Shown: positions 1-9,176 of the stretch, piece after piece
How positions within the stretch are numbered: position 1 is the stretch's first letter
How the letters are laid out: every line of letters begins with the position of its first letter
Assembly (NCBI GenBank): GCA_014529385.2
Contig: CM043966.1
Coordinates: 35,057,125 to 35,121,124 of the forward strand
Source of the DNA: Adiantum capillus-veneris
Taxonomy: Eukaryota > Streptophyta > Polypodiopsida > Polypodiales > Pteridaceae
Direction of reading: 5' to 3'
DNA length: 64,000 nt
Position numbers and translations under genes: made by a program
The notes under the pieces: generated by a model
Database searches by the model: none
Seen by the model: only the letters and a program-made list of their open reading frames with translations
Told to the model about the DNA's origin: nothing

Positions 1-784
1 CCCTAGACGCCAGGAACGCTATAGGAGAAAATGAGCAGAAAACAAAGTGAGAGAGAACTTGATGCCCAGGATCAAAGCTAAAACTCACTATCTAATGCTT
101 GTCAAAGCAAAGGATTGTGTAAAAGACCAAATATCAGGAAGATTCTCAAAAGTTCAAAGGGAAAGAACGCGAGAGGAAATAAAACAAGTACAGAAAGCTA
201 AAACAGAAACAAAATCACAAGAATCAAAAAAATCAAAACCGGAAAAAACAAAAGACCTAGAGTGCACCAAACTGGAGCGTAAAAAGAAATACCAAGAACT
301 GAAATGGTCATTACGAGAGGTGTAGACTACTGAGGGAGAAAGTGATGGTAAGGAGGAGTCAGAAAAAGGAAACATGAATGTACCATCACACTATTGGAAA
401 TTCACCATCCAGGACAGAAAAATCATAATGACACTACCAGTCAGGGAAAGAATAAACCAGGAATCTTACGGGCCGGAAAATGCAAAACGAATAGACCTCG
501 TTGAACCAGGTGAGAAGCCTCAGCCAATCTATATAGCAACTGACTTAGAGCCTGAAGAAGAAGAATGGCTAACACAACTTCTTAAGAAGTATAAAGATGT
601 GTTTGCATGGTCCTAAAAAGACCTCAAGGGAGTTGATCCATCGATATGCCAACATACAATTCCTTTGAAATCAGATGCCAAACCTAGCAAACAACGTCCT
701 TATACATATAATGACACATTTGCCAAACGAATCAAAGAGGAGATTGATAAGCTGATGGATGCTGAATTCATCTATGAAATCAAG
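1..784 (+). pseudogene. R1 pol: protease-to-RT basic linker and start of RT
   Basis: Reading from base 2 the frame gives an Arg/Lys-rich linker that aligns residue by residue with the same segment of R2 (about 11860-12650, minus strand). It ends in the conserved pre-RT block with KYKDVFAWS and GVDP, a landmark of Tat/Athila-type polyproteins just before the RT fingers. In-frame stops at 32-34, 323-325 and 614-616 break it. The protease itself lies beyond the left edge. Role of the linker is unknown; its charge suggests nucleic-acid contact (inference). Confidence 0.8.
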
Positions 785-1480
785 CATACAGATTGGGTGT
801 CACCCATTGTGGTTGTCCCCAAAAAGAACGGAAAGTTGCAAGTGTGTGTGAACCTCAAAAAGGTAAATGCAGCCATCATAAGGGACAATTATTCCTTGCC
901 AATCACAGAACATGTACTTGAAAGGGTGGCCGGGAAACGGGCTTATTCCTTTCTAGATGGGTTTTCAGGGTATAACCAGCTGGCAATTGCAATAGAGGAT
1001 CAACACAAAACAACGTTTGCCACAGAATGGGGAACATATGCTTATAGAATTATGCCTTTTGGCTTAACTAATGCCCCAGCTACCTTTCAAAGGTTAATGA
1101 CGCACGCGTTCAAAGAATACCTGAGAATATTCTTAAAAATATACATGGATGATCTTTGTGTACACTCTCTTCTACAGAGGAACATATTGACCATTTACAA
1201 AAGGTATTTGAGAAGTGCAGGACATATCGAATCTGTCTTAACTCGGAAAAGTGCATTTTTATGGTTAGGCAAGGCCGCATCTTAGGACATATTGTCTCAA
1301 GACATGGCATAATCACTGACCTAGATAAAATCAAACTCATAGTAGACCTGCCTAGGCCTACTAATGCGAAACAAGTGCAATCCTTCATGGGACACTGCGG
1401 ATATTATCAAAGATTTATATATATGTATCAGTCATTGCACAAACTCTGTATCGTTTGTTACTCAGTTTCGACTGAGGAGT
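785..1480 (+). pseudogene. R1 pol: reverse transcriptase domain
   Basis: RNA-dependent DNA polymerase that copies the element RNA in the particle. Visible RT blocks in order: TDWVSPIVVVPKKNG (fingers), FLDGFSGYNQL (first catalytic Asp), MPFGLTNAPATFQRLM, then IYMDDLC with the catalytic YMDD at about 1139-1156. A one-base loss near 1178-1185 shifts frame just after YMDD, and a second compensated shift garbles about 1425-1475 (the MYxVIAQPLYRLL block of R2). The domain order matches R2 and R4. Non-functional copy. Confidence 0.9.
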
Positions 1481-1489
1481 GTGAAACTT

Positions 1490-2205
1490 CATTCCAAAAG
1501 CTGAAGGAAAACCTTGTATCAACACCGGTACTTAAAGCACCAGATTGGGAAAAGATATTCCATGTACACATTGATGCATCTACATATGCAATCGGGAGTA
1601 TTCTGGCTCAACCTGGAGACGGAACAATGGATTTCCCAGTTTGTTATGCAAGCCGACAGTTAAACAGTACAGAAAACAACTACACAACCACTGAAAGAGA
1701 GGGTTTATGAATGATTTATGCTGTAAAGAAATTTTGGCATTATTTGCTCGCAAACAAATTTGTGTTCTTCACAGATCATCAAGCTCTTTTGTATCTGTTG
1801 GTAAATAAACCATGCAATACTGAGAGAATTGTATGCTGGTTTATTATATTGCTAGAGTTTGATTTCACAGCGGTGGTAAAAAAGGGTAAAACTCATCTAC
1901 GGGCGCATCATCTTTCAAGGATACAAAACGGGGAAGCTACTGAAGGAGTAGATGATGACATACCAGGTGCTTATCTTTTCAATATTGAAATGATACCCAA
2001 ATGGTCTCAGGAAATTGTTAGCATTCTTTCCTTTGGAGGAAGGTTTGATAACAAGGAAGACGGATCCAAACAACAAACAATTAGACAAACAAAAAACTTC
2101 CAGTTGATTGCAGGACGGCTGTATCATCTAGGATCGGACCAAATTCTACGATTATGTATATATCCGGAAGAATTCAAGTGTTATCTTGAAGAAGCACATG
2201 TCTAG
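1490..2205 (+). pseudogene. R1 pol: RNase H domain and connector
   Basis: RNase H of the Ty3/gypsy type, which removes RNA from the RNA:DNA hybrid. Key landmarks: HVHIDAS (catalytic Asp), ASRQLNSTENNYTTTERE (catalytic Glu in TERE), FFTDHQALLYL (Asp) and a degraded ADHLSR-type end. A TGA at 1708-1710 replaces the Gly codon seen in R2. A connector with AYLFNIEMIPKWSQE leads to the zinc modules. I see no extra archaeal-type RNase H such as Tat elements often carry between this domain and integrase. Confidence 0.88.
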
Positions 2206-2740
2206 GATTTTGCATTTCATTGTTCAACAATGAAAACACACCAGAGACTAAAACAATTGGGGGTTTATTGGCCAATTATGTATGCTGACACACATGCTTA
2301 TGTTAACAATTGTACTATATGTAGTGCCAAACGACCAGTGGATCACGCGACATTGTTTCAGGTAAACATTTCACCTACATGGAGTCAATATATCATTGAT
2401 TTCTTAACCACAAGGACGTTTCCTGATAACATAACAAGAGCGCGAAAAAGGGCTATAGAGCTGGAGGCTCGCGACTTAAGTTTAATTGGGAACCAACTCT
2501 ATAAGCGAGGAAAGGACAATCAACTTAGAATCTGTGCAAGTGAAAGTGAATACCTGCTAATTCTAGAACACGCACATGGCGGAATAAGTGGAGGCTATTT
2601 TTCAGGCCATAAGATGGCAAAAATTGTCTTAACCGCAGGAATATGGTGGCCTACATTGCATATGGATGCTGAAGAGTTTGTAAAGCGTTGTGACGCTTGT
2701 CAATGCACCAAGGTGCCGATAAAGAGATGAGATGCCATTA
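2095..2740 (+). pseudogene. R1 pol: two tandem integrase-type HHCC zinc modules
   Basis: Two copies of the zinc-binding N-terminal module of retroviral-type integrases occur back to back. Module 1 (about 2100-2330) begins AGRLYHLGSD and ends NCTICS; a stop at 2203-2205 and local damage interrupt its His region. Module 2 (about 2485-2710) begins NQLYKRGKDN, has HAHGGISGGYF where R2 has HX6H, and ends RCDACQ. Both share LGVYWP/GIWWP before the cysteine pair. A typical Ty3/gypsy integrase has one such module. The last His of module 2 is Tyr here (GGY), so this copy is damaged. Confidence 0.8.
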
Positions 2741-3600
2741 CGGCCAATGATGGGAGCAAGGGCATTTGAAAAATGGGGCATTGACTTTGTGGGACCTATT
2801 TCACCCCCTTCATATCGCACCAATACCCAATATATCATTGTGGCTACAAACTATCTCACAAAATGGGTAGAAGCCAAGGCAACACAAAAAGCAGATGCAT
2901 GAACCACTGCACAATTTTTGTATGAGAATGTCTTTGTACGATACGGTTTACCAATAGAAATTGTGAGTGATTGAGGAACACATTTTCTTAATGAAGTCAT
3001 TGAATATCTGCTAGAGGAATTCATGGTCATACATAGAAAATCTGTTCCATATCATCCACAGGCTAATGGACAAGCTGAGGCCACAAATAAAACACTGCAC
3101 GATTCTCACTAAAATTGTATCAGAGTCGAGAACAGACCGGGATCAGTAGCTACACTCAACACTATGGGCATCCAGGGTAGCTTAAAAAACATCAATAGGA
3201 ACAACACAGTGTTTGGTATAAATGCTATATTACCCATAGAGTTTTTAATTCCAACTCTACGAGTAGCAAAACGCTTAGAATGGACAGAGCATGAGCTCTC
3301 TTCAAGAATAGATGATCTTGAAAATCTAGATGAACTTTGCTTGAGAGAAGTAGCTTCGATCTATGCTAAAAAGAGAAGACAAAAGGAGTTTTTTGACAAG
3401 CATGTGCACACGAAAGAGTTCAAAACAGGTGATTATGTACTTGTTTATACCTTGAAACAACATGCCAAGAAACTTAAGAAGCGAGGGATGGGACCCTTTG
3501 TAATTAGTGACCTATCACAAAGTGAAGCTGTCAAGCTTACTACATTAGCAGGTGAAGAAATGCCAAATTAGATTAGTAGGTGTCGATTAAAGAAATATCA
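2741..3600 (+). pseudogene. R1 pol: integrase catalytic core and C-terminal domain
   Basis: DDE integrase that would insert the cDNA. Recognisable pieces: GIDFVGPIS (first Asp), YGLPIEIVSD followed by a stop where R2 has Arg (second Asp), and NGQAEATNK (Glu). The C-terminal part has EFFDKHV, TGDYVLVYTLKQHAKKL and GMGPFVISDLSQSEAVKL, ending in the RLKKYH motif. Frameshifts near 2728 and 3105 and stops at about 2900, 2974 and 3569 inactivate it. There is no chromodomain. Confidence 0.88.
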
Positions 3601-3699
3601 TTTACCACTAACACAGGATATGATTCAACAAATCCATCAAGAAAAACAATGGATGAAAGAGAAACAGATGTTACGAGAAGAAGCTCAAGGAGAAGAAAA

Positions 3700-4140
3700 A
3701 GAACGCATTGCAAAAAGATGGCTTCTACGACAACAACAACAATGTGGATCAGTGTTGCGGATAAATGCCATTCGACTAACGAATTTCTGATGAAGACACA
3801 GTGGAGCCAATAATTGCAGTCAAAGTGGGTAGCAATCAAGTTGAATCGATGGCATTGCTTGATTCTGGATCTCAAGCAAATCTAATCTCTTACAGATCAT
3901 ACAAACAAATCAAGCCCAAAGGTCAACTACATCCTACTCCACAAGTGCTAGAAAGTAGTACATCACATTCGCTGAAATCATTGGGCTGGATTATATTGCA
4001 TGTACAAATACATCAATATATTTACTCACACAAGTTTTATGTGGTTGAGGATGAGAGCACACAACACCCCATGTTGTTGGGACAACCTTGGCAAAAAGAG
4101 TAAAATGTACAGATAGATTGGAATGCGAATGCAGTCAAAA
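3700..4140 (+). pseudogene. R1 pol: second, post-integrase retropepsin-like domain
   Basis: Downstream of the integrase lies another aspartic-protease-like domain. VEPIIAVKVGSN leads into ALLDSGSQANLISY with the DSGS catalytic-type triplet at 3861-3872, and the C-terminal signature FYVV...PMLLGQPWQ follows near 4035-4095, which is the hydrophobic-hydrophobic-Gly element of retropepsins. The stop at 4101-4103 replaces a Tyr or Asn position of R2. The canonical protease upstream of RT is a different, distinct sequence. Enzymatic activity of this second domain is not shown; it could be a structural or binding relic. Confidence 0.75.
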
Positions 4141-4141
4141 T

Positions 4142-4912
4142 TCAGCACGCACAAGAACAACATGTGGTAGCCTTTTCTCAGCAACCCCGGAATAATCGTT
4201 GCTAGCAATGCAATCACTGGATAAAGAGCCAACAGGAAGGGTGTCACTAAAGAACAACATGATACCCATGGTGAACAAACAGGAAACTGCCAACCATGCT
4301 CACTACAAGCATACAAAGTCACCAATCGCAGTGAAAGGATCAAGGTTAGCAACATGCAACAAACAAGTATGGGTGCGGAAGGATAGAAATGACATGGACG
4401 ACAAACATCAATACAGCAGAAGAACTCAACAGAAGAAGATAGTTCAACCAGAAACCAAGGGAACAAAACAGATATGGATCCCAAACAAAATGCTCACCAA
4501 CAACTTAAATGCGACTCGCATTTGGATCCCAAAACCGAAGCAAAAAGAACTCCCTTCAGTACAAGCAACATCGGAAGGCAGACAAACACAACATATGGAA
4601 CCGACAAACCGATCTATGTGGGTGCCAATCAGCAACAACAAAACACTGAAAACCACGGAAGTAGCAATAAACCTACAAAAACCGGCAAAGAAAAGCTACA
4701 AATGGACACCCAAAGAGACAAAGTATATGGCCAATTCTGCCACGAAAATTCTCTCCAAGGAGACGACTAAGTCCATATCGACAATCACAGCAAACCAAGC
4801 AACAAGAAAGACGATCAAACAAAGAGCGGTAGAGCTACAACTTTTTCTTGAAAAGAAAATCTACCAACCAAATCAACAACAAATAGGAAACCTCGACGGC
4901 GAATGCCAATAA
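4142..4912 (+). CDS. R1 pol C-terminal tail with repeated tryptophan motifs
   Basis: Open from 4199 to the stop at 4910-4912. It is Lys/Gln/Thr-rich and carries spaced motifs KQVWVRKD, KQIWIPNK, TRIWIPKP, SMWVPISN and YKWTPKE, about 25-40 residues apart. It ends TIKQRAVELQLFL then NLDGECQ. R2 and R4 end in close equivalents, so this is the natural end of the polyprotein. Only part of the polyprotein survives in this frame, so it is a remnant rather than a gene. Similar W-P-K motifs occur in some plant retroelement polyproteins, but I know no proven role. Confidence 0.7.
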
Positions 4913-4980
4913 GCATCTTGCTTATACCCTTCTCTTGCACAACATTAATTTTTCCATGCATTGATCGAGTATGCATAATA

Positions 4981-4985
4981 TAGGG
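4981..4985. repeat. Target-site duplication of R2, left copy (taggg)
   Basis: Five bases immediately before the TGTTGG start of the left R2 LTR, matched by taggg at 20216-20220 after the right LTR. Five bases is the usual duplication for Ty3/gypsy integrases. Joining R1 across the duplication restores the uninterrupted sequence seen in R2's own copy. Confidence 0.88.
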
Positions 4986-5903
4986 TGTTGGACGGACGTC
5001 AGCACAGCGAGAACTCACCTAACAAGTAATGTCAGCTAAAGACGAAGCTCGACCCGCAGGCGCATGGAAGCAAGCATATGGTGTCAACTTACACTCGACC
5101 GACTCCTAACTAGTTCCTACAGAGGCCCCTACCAATTGTCTCAGTCACAGTCTTCAAGAGAACAAAAGAGGATGCTTCCTACAACGCTTGCTAGAGCCGA
5201 ACACCTATCAAACACTTCGGAAACACCACAGAACTTGAAGGAGACCCTACGAATACCTATAGGCCACTCTCCCTAAGGTCTGTGAACCAAAGTCACGACC
5301 CAAAACACCCGGTGCAAAAACACGTAGGATGTCTGGCCAAAATCTGCAGGTCTTCGTTTTTGAAATCTGAAGTGCCTAATGTGTGGTTCTACTCAATGTG
5401 AACGTGTGGATATGCTGCAATGCAAAATCGGACAACGTATGCTCACCCAAACAACCGATGAAGCTCGTAGAAGAAGCTCCCGAAGCCGGACCGTATGCGC
5501 GCAATGTTGGTATCGTCTCGTAGCTCTAGTCGGGGGCAACACGCTGCACTTCTCCACACTCGATTCCGACCACCGTAGCACACGTAGCGTCAAGACAAAG
5601 CTCACACTCTCTCTCACGTACACAGTACGCTCACTCACAAACTTAAACTTGTTTAAAATGACAAAAGGTCCTTCATTAAGGTCAAAAAGTGATATATATA
5701 CCTTACAACTTCTCAAACCCTAAAGTTCCAAAATCATCCATTTACTCCTTCTAACTATCAAAACTGGGATACAATCTGGAAACTTTTGTAAGTCCCAATA
5801 TTTACAAGGTGAAAAACTGGGTTTTCCTCAATGAATGACTAATTACAAAAAATAATAATCCGCCGAGTAGTTGGATGCCGTGGGGTGTGTCCAACTTCTA
5901 ACA
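4986..5903 (-). repeat. R2 3' LTR (918 bp)
   Basis: Starts TGTTGGACGG and ends CTTCTAACA on the plus strand, so TG...CA termini are present. It matches 19284-20215 along its length. It lacks 14 bp near its left end, between two copies of GACGGA, compared with the right LTR. On the minus strand it carries TATATATA at 5693-5700, about 205 bp from the U3 end. A half palindrome (CACGTAGGATGTCT) sits at 5321-5334. Confidence 0.93.
5693..5700 (-). promoter_or_regulatory. TATA box of R2 3' LTR
   Basis: Eight-base TATATATA inside GGTATATATATCAC on the minus strand, about 205 bp from the U3 end. The equivalent position is TATA-like in all LTRs here: 20005-20012 in the other R2 LTR, GGTATAGA in R3 and GTATAAAAGT in R4. 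Confidence 0.7.
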
Positions 5904-5917
5904 TCCCCCCCCTCCTT
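5904..5917 (-). other. R2 polypurine tract (plus-strand primer)
   Basis: On the minus strand AAGGAGGGGGGGGA directly abuts the TGTTAG start of the 3' LTR, the position expected for the RNase H-resistant primer of plus-strand DNA synthesis. R3 and R4 have equivalent purine tracts at the same place. Confidence 0.88.
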
Positions 5918-5954
5918 GTTCATGTCGTCCCCGACATGGCCTTGAACTTTTTGC

Positions 5955-6912
5955 TTCACCTTATGGTCTCCCGCATCTTTAGCAGCGATTCGTACTGTGC
6001 ATGTAGATTCAGCATTGTTAGCCCAAAGATGTCTGTATGCATGGTAAAGAACCCCGTGTAGAAAGCTTCTTCAAACGCCTGGAGGTGATAAGATGGGAGA
6101 AACATGATTCTTTGATATAATCATGTATCACCTCCTTGGAAGGTTGACCTGACATCTCATACGCACATCTGTATGTGTCCTGGAAGAAGAATATGCTGTC
6201 AGTCACCTGTCCTAGCTTGAAGGTTTCAAACACTGCTAGGATGGTCCTGCAGATCTTTCTCATCATGATGCATGTAAGGTCAGGTGAGCCAGTGAACAAC
6301 TTTATGGCGCCCGTTAGGGTTTTCACCATGTATTGTACACTTATTCTCTCACCTGCCTTCACGCCTGGCAGCTTTGGGTAGTTCAGCCAAGTGGGTTGGC
6401 TTCTCTATAAGATTTTGTGTGCTTTCCACGTCCTAACCCGTGGTAGAGGGCAGAAGTTGAGATTGTCCCTGATGTGTTTAGGTGCCTCTACCAAGTGTAT
6501 TAGGTACTGCGGGTACTTGGTAAGCCAAGCTTTCCTCCACTTGGGCTGAGAATCTACTATCAGCCTTACTCCTTCTGGCCTCGAGGTGTTTGCGTTGTAG
6601 AGAGGGACCGTTGGTTCTTCTCTGATCCGCTGGTTTATTGTTGCCGCTTCATATTTAAGCAATGGATATGGGAGAGAGGGTTGTAGCCATTCACACCTGA
6701 GATTGCTGGCGTCGATTTTCTGAATTGTCATTGATTTCAAAACCCTCTGTTCCCATTCCAAGGCCTCTTTGGTGCTCTTTCTGAGCTCTGCCTCTATTGC
6801 TTTTTGCAATTTTTCCTCTTCTTCTTGTGTTAGATCCTGGGGCTCTTGAGAGGATCCTGCTATGCTTTCCTCTGGCATGGGTGTGTCCACAAGATCCGAC
6901 ACATTGTCGAGG
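5955..6912 (-). pseudogene. R2 ORF2, C-terminal domain only (N-terminal deletion)
   Basis: Remnant of the large second protein of this element group. It starts in the coding region at NVSDLVDTPMPEES, continues through SQEPQDLTQEEEE and EALEWEQRV to a conserved C-terminal domain (ASNLRCEWLQPSLPYPLLKYEAATI, IVDSQPKWRKAWLTKYPQYLIHLV, then VKTLTGAIKLFTGSPDL). The stop is at 5955-5957, just 37 bp from the polypurine tract. Frames change near 6400 and 6110. Compared with R1 and R4, the N-terminal domain, Pro-rich segment, coiled coil and intron are absent; the deletion joins the 5' untranslated block to codons for the C-terminal part. Function unknown. Confidence 0.75.
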
Positions 6913-6929
6913 TTGATCCGCTCTAGGTG

Positions 6930-7200
6930 ACAGAAGCTCTCTCCACAAGGTCAATAGTGAGAATGAGCTAAAAATGGGGTTAAAAATTCTTATAATGGAG
7001 GTCCCCGAACCATTTTTCATGAAATTTGACATGTGCTCCTATCTTTCTGCAAGATGCGGTTTAGGCTCAAAAAATTCTTGATTTAGACTCCATTTGCGTT
7101 GTTTACCAAAAATTTGTCATTTCGGCCAAAACCTGGCTAAAACACACTTTCCGCTTCAGTTTCATAATTGCACCCCCACTGTACCGTAGGTTGTTCTTTA
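6930..7200 (-). promoter_or_regulatory. Putative internal promoter block upstream of ORF2 in R2
   Basis: This block is shared with R1 (20785-21030). On the minus strand it contains the conserved GGTTTAGGCTC-type stretch reading towards ORF2, then CCATTATAAGAA (TATA-like, plus positions 6989-6994) and, about 50 bp later, GAGAGAGCTTCT. R3 and R4 have the same order at the same place. That conservation in a non-coding stretch ahead of ORF2 suggests a second promoter; no transcript evidence is available. Confidence 0.5.
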
Positions 7201-7633
7201 ATCACTGGTCATCCCCATATTTTTTGTTTTTCATTACGACTGTTTTTCACCTGCTTTTTGTATTTTTGAAGTTTTTCTGCCGAAAATTAGCAAAATTAAA
7301 AGGAAAATAGAAAATCAAACCCAAAAAATCCCCATAATTCATAATAGATCACAAACATCACCGCAACACATTATATACACTCTCATGCAATTTTTGTGAC
7401 CAGATTTCTCCGTTTTACCAATATTTTGCCTGAAAAATGGCTATTTCTACATATATACACACACCTAGGGGCTTAATTTGGCGTTTGGCCCCATATTCCT
7501 GTAGCTTCATGCTGTATAAGGGCATATATACTTGGTTACTCCAGAAAATTTTGCAATCAAACGTCAACCCTGAAAATAGTCGAAAATTGTGCCCTTATTT
7601 GCTATTTTTGTTATTGGTTCCGCATTGAGAATG
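7201..7633 (-). other. R2 non-coding spacer between pol and ORF2
   Basis: AT-rich non-coding sequence, clearly alignable with R1 at 20340-20760. It shares the short block around CACACCTAGGGGCTT (near 7461) and TGTGTATATA-type text. No ORF of note. It separates the internal polypurine tract from the promoter-like block. Confidence 0.6.
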
Positions 7634-7647
7634 CCTCCCCCCCTCCT
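7634..7647 (-). other. Internal (central) polypurine tract of R2
   Basis: On the minus strand AGGAGGGGGGGAGG, nearly identical to the 3' polypurine tract next to the LTR. It lies between the end of pol and the ORF2 promoter block. Comparable tracts occur at the same place in R1 (20312-20324), R3 (43410-43425) and R4 (52991-53004). Position and sequence suggest a second plus-strand primer like the central tracts of lentiviruses and Ty1; untested. Confidence 0.6.
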
Positions 7648-7814
7648 AGTCGGAGTCCTCCTGGACGATAAGGTTTCGCCTCGGAGTATGTGACGTGCAT
7701 AGGTTGAAAAAGTCGTGCTAATGCGTGGCCGATTAATGTGGCCCTATTTTATGCATACTCGGTCAATGCATGGAAAAATTAATGTTGTGTAAGAGAATGG
7801 AATAAGCAAGATGC

Positions 7815-9176
7815 TTATTGGCATTCGCCGTCGAGGTTTCCTGTTTTCTTGGCAAGTAGAAGTTGTAACTCTACTGCTCTTTGTTTAATGGTCTTTTTGG
7901 TCAGAGGCAACTGCGTTGCCGACACTGTTGATGGAGTCGTAGCTATTTTGGAGGATGTGTTAGCTATGGGCCGTATGGCCTTGGCTTTCCATTGTTAGTG
8001 TGGTGCGGCCAACTTTGCCCCTTGTTGGTTTGTCATCGGTACCCACTTATATTTGTTTGCCTGGTTGACCTGCAGATGTCTACTTTCCATCGTTGCTTGT
8101 ACCGTAGGTATTTGCTTTGTCTTTTGCTTTGGTATCCAAATGTGAGTGACATGAGGGTTTTGGCTAAGCATTTTCTTTGGAATCCATATCTGCTTGGTTA
8201 CCTTGGTTTTTGGTTGCACCATTTGCTTTGTTAGAATTCGGTTGTCACATTGTGTTTTCCCCCTCATGGCGTTTCTATCCTTCTGCATCCATACTTGTTT
8301 ACCTTGTTGTGGTAGTCTAGATTTTTGCAGTGTAGTCGCTGATTTCAGCTGTCTATGATGAGCATGGTTGGCCGTTAGCTGGTAGTTGGTCTTAGGTTTC
8401 GTGTTGATCATTGAGGGTATTTGTTCTTTGGTATTTGTTTCCAGTGATTGCATGGCTTGCATTTGATCCGGATGTTCCTTTTGAGCAAAAGCTACCACCT
8501 GCTGTTCGTTTTCGTGCTGGATTTTGACCGCGTGTGCTTTCCAGTCTATTTGGACATTGTATGCTTTTTGCCAAGGTTGCCCTAGCAGCATTGGTTTTTG
8601 TGTGCTTTCATCTGTCACCACATAGAATTTGTGTGGGTAAATATATTGATGTAACTGTATATGCAATATAATCCACCCTAATGTTTTCAATGGATGTGAT
8701 GTGCTACTTTCCAGCACTTGGGGAGTAGGATGAAGTTGATCTGCGACTTGGAGCTGTTGGTATAATCCGTAAGAGATCAAATTTTCTTGAGCACCCGAAT
8801 CGAGCAAGGCTGGTGATTCAACTTGATCATTGCCCACCTTGACTGTAATTATTGGCTCGACTGTGTCTTCTTCCAAGTTCATGAGTCGAATGGCATTGAT
8901 TCTCAATGGTGGTTTACTTTGTTGTTGTTGTCGCAGAAGCCGTCTTTTTGCAATGCGTTCTTGTGCTTCGGTTTGAGCTTCCTTCCGTACTCTCTCTTTT
9001 TCTTTCATTCTTTGCTTTCCTTGATGAATTTGTTGGAGCATCTCCTGTGTGAGTGGAAGGTGATATCTCCTTAGTCGACACCCACTAATCCAGTTTGGCA
9101 TTTCTTCACCTGCTAATGTAGCAAGCTTGACGGCCCCACTTTGTGATAGGTCATGAATCACAAATGGTCCCATCCC
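7815..9176 (-). pseudogene. R2 pol C-terminus: integrase CTD end, second retropepsin-like domain, W-motif tail
   Basis: One frame from the pol region continues here, open from 9173 to a stop at 7995-7997 and then in frame to the natural stop at 7815-7817. First about 40 residues complete the integrase C-terminus (GMGPFVIHDLSQSGAVKL, RLRRYH). A Lys/Glu-rich spacer follows. The retropepsin-like domain has ALLDSGAQENLISY with DSGA at 8790-8801, and FYVV...PMLLGQPWQK near 8560-8640. The tail carries KQVWMQKD, KQIWIPKK, THIWIPKQ and YKWVPMTN. It ends TIKQRAVELQLLL and NLDGECQ. A stop at 9174-9176 (CGA to TGA type) precedes it. This is the clearest copy of the post-integrase protease. Confidence 0.82.

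Larger units (their letters stand above)
1..4985 (+). mobile_element. R1, Ty3/gypsy LTR retrotransposon, 5' part (pol)
   Basis: Plus-strand retrotransposon whose left end lies outside the window. This part runs from the protease-RT linker to the end of the pol polyprotein and about 70 bp of downstream sequence. It stops abruptly at 4985, where R2 begins, and the same text resumes at 20216. Continuity is shown by R2's own intact copy (about 7740-7760 on the minus strand), which reads straight through the point where R1 is interrupted. R1 is the same family as R2 but in the opposite orientation. Many stops and frameshifts show it is dead. Confidence 0.9.

Noticed and set aside
3420-3600. Chromodomain at integrase C-terminus
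   Set aside because: The end has the GPF...RLKxYH motif only; no aromatic-cage chromodomain sequence follows.
5379-5723. 114-codon ORF in both R2 LTRs (also 19691-20035)
   Set aside because: Antisense to the R2 transcript and covering its TATA region; no conserved counterpart in the R3 or R4 LTRs.
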